A stretch of DNA of 64,000 bases, taken from Pseudomonas chlororaphis (GTDB lineage Bacteria; Pseudomonadota; Gammaproteobacteria; Pseudomonadales; Pseudomonadaceae). A program made the translations under genes and the position numbers. This document shows positions 52,038 to 58,669 of the stretch, piece after piece (within the stretch, counting starts at the first letter, position 1; every line of letters starts with the position of its first letter). The notes under the pieces were generated by a model. That model was not told the DNA's origin, did no database searches, and saw only the letters and a list, made by a program, of their open reading frames with translations. The DNA lies in NCBI RefSeq assembly GCF_000783395.1, contig NZ_JSFK01000021.1:62001-126000 (forward strand). The letters are read 5' to 3'.

Positions 52038-52366
52038 AAAGCCCCTCACCCTAACCCTCTCCCAGAGGGAGAGGGTTAGGGTGAGGGGGATGGCGCAGTA
52101 ATACGCCGACCTGAACGATTTTGAGTGAATCCATAATCGCCTCGGTCTTTCAGGTCGATGTTTAACACCAGACACCTCGGTCAGTCCCCTCTCCCGGAGG
52201 GGGGGAATGATTGGGAAAGGCTCGCGAAGTACGCCGACCTGTGATTTCCGCTGTGAATCCATAATCGACGCGGTCTTTCAGGTCGATGTTTGATGTCAGA
52301 CACCTCGGTCAGTCCCCTCTCCCTCTGGGCGGTCCGACGTTTCGGGAGGGCTAGGGTGAGGGGCTT
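52038..52366. repeat. REP-like CCCTCTCCC arms bracketing a tandem repeat
   Basis: GCCCCTCACCCTAACCCTCT at the left and GGGAGGGCTAGGGTGAGGGG at the right are facing arms of the family also seen at 6970 and 40852. Between them lie internal CTCTCCC copies and a 128-base tandem repeat. The block fills the space from nasT to the nasA promoter. Confidence 0.85.
52102..52325 (+). repeat. Two tandem copies of a 128-base unit
   Basis: TACGCCGACCTG starts at 52102 and again at 52230. CAGTCCCCTCTCC starts at 52182 and again at 52310. Both pairs are 128 bases apart. Each unit also carries CGGTCTTTCAGGTCGATGTT. The copies differ by several substitutions. The second unit ends about 60 bases before the nasA sigma-54 promoter. 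Confidence 0.85.
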
Positions 52367-52382
52367 TTGATTTTCCGGCTGT

Positions 52383-52397
52383 TGGCACAAATCTCGC
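52383..52397 (+). promoter_or_regulatory. Sigma-54 promoter of nasA
   Basis: TGGCAC-AAATC-TCGC matches the -24/-12 consensus TGGCAC-N5-TTGC with one mismatch and the exact GG-to-GC spacing. It predicts a start near 52408-52409, a few bases before the first leader hairpin. Nitrogen control through NtrC is expected, but no clear NtrC site was found. Confidence 0.82.
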
Positions 52398-52412
52398 TAG
52401 GTAAAACGCACA

Positions 52413-52496
52413 GGTAACCAACGGCGGTTGCCCCACCTACGACAAAGACGTCGCTCACCCGTTCGCCCAACCGGCGCATCAGGTAGCGGCGTTTTT
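52413..52496 (+). promoter_or_regulatory. NasT-responsive leader of nasA: two hexaloop hairpins and terminator
   Basis: Hairpin 1 is GGTAACC, loop AACGGC (52420-52425), GGTTGCC. Hairpin 2 is CGAC, loop AAAGAC (52444-52449), GTCG. Both loops have six bases with A at position 1 and G at position 4, the ANTAR target signature. The linker is 7 bases. The terminator pairs ACGTCGCT (52448-52455) with AGCGGCGT (52485-52492), plus ACC with GGT, followed by a T-run to 52496. Its 5' arm uses the 3' arm of hairpin 2, so the two structures exclude each other. NasT binding would therefore allow read-through. Confidence 0.88.
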
Positions 52497-52597
52497 GCGT
52501 TTTGGCCCCACAGCCCGGGGCCGGTGGTGCGGCCGTGGCGGCGCCCCACCTGCTGTTGCATGACTCCTTTCGAGACTCTTTTCAGCTGAGGTGCGCG

Positions 52598-53809
52598 ATG
52601 AATTCAAGCTTCTGGAAATCCGGCCACACCCCGACATTGTTCGCGGCCTTCCTCTATTTCGACCTGAGCTTCATGGTCTGGTACCTGCTCGGCCCGCTGG
52701 CGGTGCAGATTGCCGCCGACCTGCAGCTAACCACGCAACAACGCGGTCTCGTCGTCGCCACACCGATCCTCGCCGGCGCGGTGCTGCGTTTTGTGATGGG
52801 CATGCTCGCCGATCGGCTGTCGCCGAAAACCGCTGGGCTGATCGGTCAGGTCATTGTGATTTGCGCGCTGTTCGGTGCCTGGAAAATCGGCATTCATAGC
52901 TACGAGCAGGCGTTGATACTCGGCCTGTTCCTCGGCATGGCTGGCGCTTCGTTCGCCGTCGCCCTGCCCTTGGCCTCGCAATGGTATCCGCCGCAGCATC
53001 AGGGCAAAGCCATGGGTATCGCCGGTGCGGGCAACTCCGGCACCGTGTTCGCCGCACTGCTTGCACCAGTGCTCGCCGCCGCGTTCGGCTGGAGCAATGT
53101 TTTCGGTTTCGCCCTGATCCCGCTGATCCTGACTCTGGTGCTGTTCGCTTGGCTGGCGAAAAACGCGCCTGAGCGACCGAAAGCCAAAGCCATGGCCGAC
53201 TACTTCAAAGCCCTGGGCGACCGCGACAGCTGGTGGTTCATGTTTTTCTACAGCGTCACCTTCGGTGGCTTTATCGGCCTGGCCAGCGCCCTGCCCGGCT
53301 ACTTCAACGATCAATACGGTTTGAGCCCGGTGACTGCCGGTTACTACACCGCCGCCTGCGTGTTCGGCGGCAGTTTGATGCGACCGCTGGGTGGCGCGCT
53401 GGCTGATCGCTTTGGCGGTATCCGCACGCTGCTGGCGATGTACACCGTCGCGGCCGTCTGCATCGCGGCCGTCGGCTTCAACCTGCCAAGTTCCTATGCG
53501 GCACTGGCGCTTTTCGTCTGCACGATGCTCGGTTTAGGGGCAGGCAATGGTGCGGTTTTCCAACTGGTGCCGCAGCGTTTTCGTCTGGAAATCGGCGTGA
53601 TGACCGGGCTGATCGGCATGGCCGGCGGCATCGGCGGTTTTGCCTTGGCGGCCGGCATGGGCGCGATCAAACAGAGCACCGGCAGCTATCAACTGGCCCT
53701 GTGGTTGTTCGCCAGCCTCGGCGTGTTGGCATGGTTTGGCCTGCACGGCGTCAAGCGTCGCTGGAGAACCACCTGGGGTTCGGCGGCGGTGACGGCGGCG
53801 CGGGTCTGA
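52598..53809 (+). CDS. nasA: Nitrate/nitrite MFS transporter
   Basis: This 403-residue major facilitator of the NarK/NasA type brings nitrate into the cell for assimilation. About 12 membrane segments are seen. The family motifs are FLYFDLSFMVWYLLGPLAVQIA and GAGNSGTVFAALLAPVLAAAFGW (nitrate signature type), and FSVTFGGFIGLASALPGYF is replaced here by FYSVTFGGFIGLASALPGYF. ATG 52598 follows GAGG. The frame extending upstream to 52502 lies in the leader. Expression is controlled by a sigma-54 promoter and the NasT leader. The kinase gene follows after 7 bases. Confidence 0.94.
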   Translation: MNSSFWKSGHTPTLFAAFLYFDLSFMVWYLLGPLAVQIAADLQLTTQQRGLVVATPILAGAVLRFVMGMLADRLSPKTAGLIGQVIVICALFGAWKIGIHSYEQALILGLFLGMAGASFAVALPLASQWYPPQHQGKAMGIAGAGNSGTVFAALLAPVLAAAFGWSNVFGFALIPLILTLVLFAWLAKNAPERPKAKAMADYFKALGDRDSWWFMFFYSVTFGGFIGLASALPGYFNDQYGLSPVTAGYYTAACVFGGSLMRPLGGALADRFGGIRTLLAMYTVAAVCIAAVGFNLPSSYAALALFVCTMLGLGAGNGAVFQLVPQRFRLEIGVMTGLIGMAGGIGGFALAAGMGAIKQSTGSYQLALWLFASLGVLAWFGLHGVKRRWRTTWGSAAVTAARV

Positions 53810-53816
53810 ACCGTCG

Positions 53817-55487
53817 ATGGCACTGCAACTGAGTTTTGCCGAAGCCAGCGCTACTGGCCCGCGTGCGGAGAATCAGGACGCTTTACGCCTGGTCACGCCC
53901 GCTCCGGCGCTGGCGGCGAGCAAGGGTTATCTGTTCGCTATCGCTGATGGCGTCAGCCAGTGTGCCGATGGCGGACTGGCTGCGCGTTCGACCTTGCAGG
54001 CGCTGGCGCTCGACTACTACGCCACACCGGAAACCTGGAGCGTGGCGCAGGCACTGGACCGCCTGCTGCTCGCGCAAAACCGCTGGTTGCAGGCCAACGG
54101 TGGTGGGCAACCGTTGCTCACCACGGTCAGTGCTTTGGTCATGCGCGGTCGGCGTTTTACCCTCGCCCACGTCGGCGATTGTCGGGTGTATCGCTGGCAC
54201 GGCGATAATTTGCAGCGGATCTCTGAAGATCATGTCTGGGATCAGCCGGGCATGCAGCATGTGCTCAAACGCGCGCTGGGGCTGGATCAGCATCTGGTGC
54301 TGGACTTCCTCGACGGTGAACTGCGCCACGGCGAGTGCTTTGTTTTGCTCAGTGACGGTGTCTGGTCGACACTCGGCGATACCGCCATTGCGGCGATTCT
54401 GCGTGATCAGCCGGATCTTCACAGCGCCGCGCAGACGCTGGTCAACGCCGCGCATCTGGCGGGGAGCCAGGACAATGCCAGTGCTTTGCTGGTGCGGGTG
54501 GATGCTTTGGGTGAGGCCAGTATCGGCGATGCGCTGATTCATTTGCAGCAATGGCCACTGCCTCCAGCGCTGAAACCCGGGCAGCACTTTGAAGGCTGGC
54601 AGGTGCAAGGGATTGTTGCTCAGAGTCAGCAATCGCTGCTCTATCGAGTGCATGATGGGCAAGGTCAGAGGTGGTTGCTGAAAACCCTGCCCACGCGCTC
54701 CGCCGATGATTCCTACGCCGGGCAAGCGTTGTTGTCCGAAGAATGGTTCCTGAAACGTGTGGCCGGGCGGCATTTTCCTGAAGTCCATGCGTGCCAGCAG
54801 CGTCAGCATTTGTACTACGTGATGCGCGAATATTCCGGGACGACGCTGGCGCAGATTTTTCAACAAAATGGGCCTTTACCCCTAGCGCAATGGCAGGACA
54901 TCGCGGAGCGTCTACTACGCGCGGCCGGACTGCTGCATCGACGGCAGATTCTGCACCGGGACATCAAACCGGAAAATCTGCATTGGAGTGATGACGGTGA
55001 ACTGCGGCTGCTGGATTTTGGCCTGGCGTATTGTCCTGGCCTGTCCGAAGACGCGCCGTCGACGCTGCCCGGAACCCCCAGTTACATCGCCCCGGAAGCG
55101 TTTCGTGGAGATCCGCCGAATGTGCAGCAGGATTTGTATGCGGTCGGTGTGACCCTGTATTTCCTGCTCACCGGGCATTTCCCCTATGGCGAGATCGAAG
55201 CGTTTCAGCGACCGCGCTTTGGTCTGCCGGTAAGTGCCAGCCGTTATCGGCCGGACCTGCCGGAATGGTTGGCGCAGAGTCTGGAGCGTGGGGTGGCGGC
55301 TGATCCGCAACAACGGTTTGAAACGGCTGAGGAATGGCTGTTGGTGTTGGAGCAGGGCGAACGGCGGAGTTTGAGTGTGCGGCCTCGGCCGTTGCTGGAG
55401 CGTGAGCCGTTGAAGGTCTGGCGGACGATGGCGATCGTGGCTTTATTGGGGAATCTGGTGCTGCTGATTTTGTTGTTTCATCACTGA
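53817..55487 (+). CDS. Bifunctional protein-serine/threonine phosphatase-kinase, membrane anchored
   Basis: This 556-residue fusion has an N-terminal PP2C-type phosphatase (about 1-235) with metal-binding GPRAENQDALRL, FAIADGVSQCADGG, HVGDCRVYRWHGD and FVLLSDGVWS. The Hanks-type kinase domain (about 255-520) has HRDIKPENLHW, the catalytic loop, and LLDFGLAY in place of DFG-type spacing, followed by GTPSYIAPEAFRG. One C-terminal membrane span (MAIVALLGNLVLLILLF) anchors it. It is co-transcribed with nasA, so it probably acts on nitrate uptake or reduction. The target is unknown. Confidence 0.92.
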   Translation: MALQLSFAEASATGPRAENQDALRLVTPAPALAASKGYLFAIADGVSQCADGGLAARSTLQALALDYYATPETWSVAQALDRLLLAQNRWLQANGGGQPLLTTVSALVMRGRRFTLAHVGDCRVYRWHGDNLQRISEDHVWDQPGMQHVLKRALGLDQHLVLDFLDGELRHGECFVLLSDGVWSTLGDTAIAAILRDQPDLHSAAQTLVNAAHLAGSQDNASALLVRVDALGEASIGDALIHLQQWPLPPALKPGQHFEGWQVQGIVAQSQQSLLYRVHDGQGQRWLLKTLPTRSADDSYAGQALLSEEWFLKRVAGRHFPEVHACQQRQHLYYVMREYSGTTLAQIFQQNGPLPLAQWQDIAERLLRAAGLLHRRQILHRDIKPENLHWSDDGELRLLDFGLAYCPGLSEDAPSTLPGTPSYIAPEAFRGDPPNVQQDLYAVGVTLYFLLTGHFPYGEIEAFQRPRFGLPVSASRYRPDLPEWLAQSLERGVAADPQQRFETAEEWLLVLEQGERRSLSVRPRPLLEREPLKVWRTMAIVALLGNLVLLILLFHH

Positions 55488-55502
55488 CACCGCGTCGCGG
55501 CC

Positions 55503-55568
55503 ATCGCGAGCAGGCTCACTCCTACAATTTGAAATGCGTTCCCCTGTAGGAGTGAGCCTGCTCGCGAT
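55503..55568. repeat. REP doublet, GCGAGCAGGCTCAC type
   Basis: ATCGCGAGCAGGCTCACTCC and GGAGTGAGCCTGCTCGCGAT are inverted copies about 25 bases apart. It lies 15 bases after the kinase gene and insulates the nasA unit from the nirB promoter region. Confidence 0.9.
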
Positions 55569-55696
55569 GACGTCAGCCCAATCACCACGAATCCATCTAC
55601 CTGAGCGCCCCACGAACGAGCAACCCGCCTCGATTCAGTGCAAAAAATCACCCCCAATAACTGCCGAACCCCAATAAACCCGCCACCGTCCCCACT

Positions 55697-55711
55697 TGGC
55701 ACAACCACTGC
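55697..55711 (+). promoter_or_regulatory. Sigma-54 promoter of nirB
   Basis: TGGCAC-AACCA-CTGC matches TGGCAC-N5-TTGC with one mismatch and correct spacing. It predicts a start near 55722-55723, about 20 bases before the first leader hairpin. The surrounding strand is strongly C-rich and G-poor. Confidence 0.82.
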
Positions 55712-55743
55712 ATTACCCAACTCAACACACACATAAAGCCCAA

Positions 55744-55830
55744 CCTTCAACGACGAAGGCTGCGCTTCCCGAGAGAACGGGACCAGGACAAAGGCGTCCT
55801 CGCTAGGCAACTAGCGGGACGCCTTTTTTT
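55744..55830 (+). promoter_or_regulatory. NasT-responsive leader of nirB: three hexaloop hairpins and terminator
   Basis: Hairpin 1 is CCTTC, loop AACGAC, GAAGG (55744-55759). Hairpin 2 is TCCCG, loop AGAGAA, CGGGA (55767-55782). Hairpin 3 is AGGAC, loop AAAGGC, GTCCT (55785-55800). All three loops have six bases with A at position 1 and G at position 4. The terminator pairs GGCGTCC-CGCTAG with CTAGCG-GGACGCC around a GCAA tetraloop, with one bulged T, followed by seven T. Its 5' arm overlaps the 3' arm of hairpin 3. NasT binding should prevent the terminator. Confidence 0.88.
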
Positions 55831-55901
55831 GTTTGCGCAAAATTTCTCGAGCAAGGCCTGACTGCCCACAAGAGGCCAGCCGCAGCTCCCCGGAGAACCT
55901 G

Positions 55902-58355
55902 ATGAAAAAACTCAAACTGGTGATGATCGGCAATGGCATGGCTGGGGTCCGCACCCTCGAAGAACTGCTCAAGCTGAGCAACGAGCTGTACGACATCACG
56001 GTCTTCGGTGCCGAACCGCACACCAACTACAACCGCATCCTGCTCTCACCGGTGCTGGCCGGTGAGCAGACCTTCGAAGAAATCGTGCTCAACGACCTCG
56101 ACTGGTACCTGGAAAACCACATCAAGTTGCTGCTCAACCGCAAAGTGGTGGAGATCGACCGGGTCAAACGCCGGGTGATCGCCGAGGACGGCACCGAAGC
56201 CGAATACGATCGCCTGCTGATCGCCACCGGTTCGACACCGTTCATCTTGCCGATTCCCGGCAATACCCTGCACGGCGTGATCGGCTATCGCGACATCGCC
56301 GACACCCAAGCGATGATCGACACCGCGAAAACCCACAAGCACGCGGTCGTTATCGGCGGTGGTCTGCTCGGTCTCGAAGCCGCCAACGGCCTGATGCTGC
56401 GCGGCATGCATGTCACTGTAGTGCACATCGGCGAATGGCTGCTGGAACGGCAACTGGACAAAACCAGCGGCCAACTGCTGCAAACGGCGCTCGAATCCCG
56501 TGGCCTGCACTTCCGTCTGTGCGAACAGACTCAGGCCTTGCACGACGCCGGCAATGGCCGGGTCGGCTCGGTGCAATTCAAGAATGGCGACATCATCCCC
56601 GCTGATCTGGTGGTAATGGCCGCTGGCATTCGTCCTAACACCGAATTGGCGGAAAAGGCCGGCATCCCGTGCAATCGCGGCATCCTGGTCAACGACACCC
56701 TGCAAACCTACGATCCGCGCATCTACGCCATCGGCGAGTGCGCCAGCCATCGCGGCATTGCCTACGGTCTGGTCGCGCCATTGTTCGAACAGGCCAAGGT
56801 GTGCGCCAACCACCTCGCACAATTGGGCTTCGCCCGTTATCAGGGCTCAGTGACGTCGACCAAATTGAAAGTCACTGGCATCGACCTGTTTTCCGCTGGC
56901 GACTTCATGGGCGGCGAAGGTACGGAAACCATCACCCTCTCCGACCCGATTGGCGGCGTGTACAAAAAACTGGTGATCAAGGATGACGTGCTGGTCGGCG
57001 CCTGTCTGTACGGCGATACGGCAGATGGCGGTTGGTATTTCCGCCAGATTCGTGAGAATCACGCCATCGGCGAGATCCGCGATCACCTGATGTTTGGCGA
57101 AAATGCATTAGGCGACGTAGGACATCAGGGCCAGGACAAAGCCATGGTCATGGCCGATACGGCAGAAGTCTGCGGCTGCAACGGTGTGTGCAAAGGCACC
57201 ATCGTCAAAGCGATTCAGGAACACGGCCTGTTCAGCGTCGACGAGGTGAAGAAACACACCAAAGCGGCCAGCTCCTGCGGCTCCTGCGCCGGACTGGTCG
57301 AGCAGATCCTGATCAACACCGTGGGTGGCGCAGCGGACGTCAAACCGAAAAGCGAAAAAGCCATCTGCGGTTGCAGCGACCTCAATCACGGGCAGATCCG
57401 CCAAGCGATTCGCGAACAGCATCTGCTGACCATCGCCGGCACCATGAGCTACCTCAACTGGCGCACGCCAAATGGCTGCGCAACCTGCCGCCCTGCCCTC
57501 AACTATTACCTGATTTCCACCTGGCCCGGCGAAGCCAAGGACGATCCGCAATCGCGCCTGATCAACGAGCGTGCACACGCCAACATCCAGAAGGACGGCA
57601 CGTATTCGGTGGTGCCACGCATGTGGGGCGGCGTGACCAACCCTTCGGAACTGCGACGGATTGCCGATGTGGCCGACAAGTATCAGGTGCCGATGGTCAA
57701 GGTCACCGGCGGTCAGCGCATCGACTTGCTCGGCATCAAGAAGCAGGACTTGCCGGGTGTGTGGAAAGACCTCGACATGCCGTCCGGCCACGCCTACGGC
57801 AAATCCATCCGCACCGTGAAAACCTGCGTCGGTAGCGAGTTCTGCCGCTTCGGCACGCAGAACTCGACGCAACTGGGCATCGAGCTTGAACACGACCTGT
57901 TCAACATGTGGTCGCCGCATAAAGTAAAACTGGCTGTCTCCGGATGCCCACGCAATTGCTCGGAAGCGGGGATCAAAGACGTAGGAATTATCGGTGTCGA
58001 CTCCGGTTGGGAGATGTACATCGGCGGTAACGGCGGGATCAAAACCGAAGTCGCTGAATTCTTCGTCAAGCTGAAAACCGCCGAAGAAGTGCGCGAATAC
58101 AACGGCGCATTCCTGCAGCTCTATCGCGAAGAAGCCTTCTACCTCGAGCGCACCGTGCACTACCTGCAACGGGTCGGCATGGAGCACATCAAGAAAGCCG
58201 TGCTGGAAGACCCGGAGCGCCGCAAAGCCCTTAACGAACGCCTGCAATTCTCCCTGTCGTTCGAACAAGACCCGTGGAAAGAACGTCTGGCGCAGCCGCA
58301 ACTGAAGAAAGAATTCGACGTAATCCCCGTGAAAAATCTGGAGGTGCCAGCATGA
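55902..58355 (+). CDS. nirB: Assimilatory nitrite reductase large subunit
   Basis: NirB reduces nitrite to ammonium with NADH, using FAD, Fe-S and sirohaem. The 817-residue protein starts with an FAD/NAD domain (KLVMIGNGMAGVRTLEELL, HAVVIGGGLLGLEAANGL). It then has a BFD-like 2Fe-2S segment (CGCNGVCKG near 423 and CGSCAGLVEQIL) and a second BFD-like segment. The sirohaem/4Fe-4S cysteines are in TCVGSEFCRFG (about 642 and 648) and SGCPRNCSEA (about 682 and 686). ATG 55902 follows CGGAGAA. It overlaps nirD by 4 bases. Confidence 0.97.
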   Translation: MKKLKLVMIGNGMAGVRTLEELLKLSNELYDITVFGAEPHTNYNRILLSPVLAGEQTFEEIVLNDLDWYLENHIKLLLNRKVVEIDRVKRRVIAEDGTEAEYDRLLIATGSTPFILPIPGNTLHGVIGYRDIADTQAMIDTAKTHKHAVVIGGGLLGLEAANGLMLRGMHVTVVHIGEWLLERQLDKTSGQLLQTALESRGLHFRLCEQTQALHDAGNGRVGSVQFKNGDIIPADLVVMAAGIRPNTELAEKAGIPCNRGILVNDTLQTYDPRIYAIGECASHRGIAYGLVAPLFEQAKVCANHLAQLGFARYQGSVTSTKLKVTGIDLFSAGDFMGGEGTETITLSDPIGGVYKKLVIKDDVLVGACLYGDTADGGWYFRQIRENHAIGEIRDHLMFGENALGDVGHQGQDKAMVMADTAEVCGCNGVCKGTIVKAIQEHGLFSVDEVKKHTKAASSCGSCAGLVEQILINTVGGAADVKPKSEKAICGCSDLNHGQIRQAIREQHLLTIAGTMSYLNWRTPNGCATCRPALNYYLISTWPGEAKDDPQSRLINERAHANIQKDGTYSVVPRMWGGVTNPSELRRIADVADKYQVPMVKVTGGQRIDLLGIKKQDLPGVWKDLDMPSGHAYGKSIRTVKTCVGSEFCRFGTQNSTQLGIELEHDLFNMWSPHKVKLAVSGCPRNCSEAGIKDVGIIGVDSGWEMYIGGNGGIKTEVAEFFVKLKTAEEVREYNGAFLQLYREEAFYLERTVHYLQRVGMEHIKKAVLEDPERRKALNERLQFSLSFEQDPWKERLAQPQLKKEFDVIPVKNLEVPA

Positions 58356-58669
58356 ACTGGCTGGATATCTGTGCCCTCGACGAGATCAACGCCCTCGGTT
58401 CGCGGATCATTGCCGGACCGAAAGGTGACATCGCGATTTTTCGTACAAGCGACGACGAAGTTTTCGCCCTCGACGACCGCTGCCCGCACAAGGGTGGGCC
58501 GTTGTCACAAGGTTTGATCTACGGCAAACGCGTGGCCTGCCCGCTGCACAACTGGCAAATCGACCTCGAATCTGGCGAAGCTCAGGCGCCGGACATCGGT
58601 TGCGCGCACCATCACCCGGCGCGGGTCGAGAATGGTCGTGTGCAACTGGCCCTGCGGGACGCCATCTGA
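58352..58669 (+). CDS. nirD: Assimilatory nitrite reductase small subunit
   Basis: NirD is the Rieske-like partner of NirB. The 105-residue protein has the Rieske-type fold with CPHKGGPLSQG and CPLHNWQIDLESG; the CxH...CxxH pairs are present (RCPHKG, CPLHNW), so a 2Fe-2S site is possible, although many NirD proteins have lost it. It overlaps nirB by 4 bases and the nitrate reductase by 1 base, showing close translational coupling in the operon. Confidence 0.94.
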   Translation: MNWLDICALDEINALGSRIIAGPKGDIAIFRTSDDEVFALDDRCPHKGGPLSQGLIYGKRVACPLHNWQIDLESGEAQAPDIGCAHHHPARVENGRVQLALRDAI

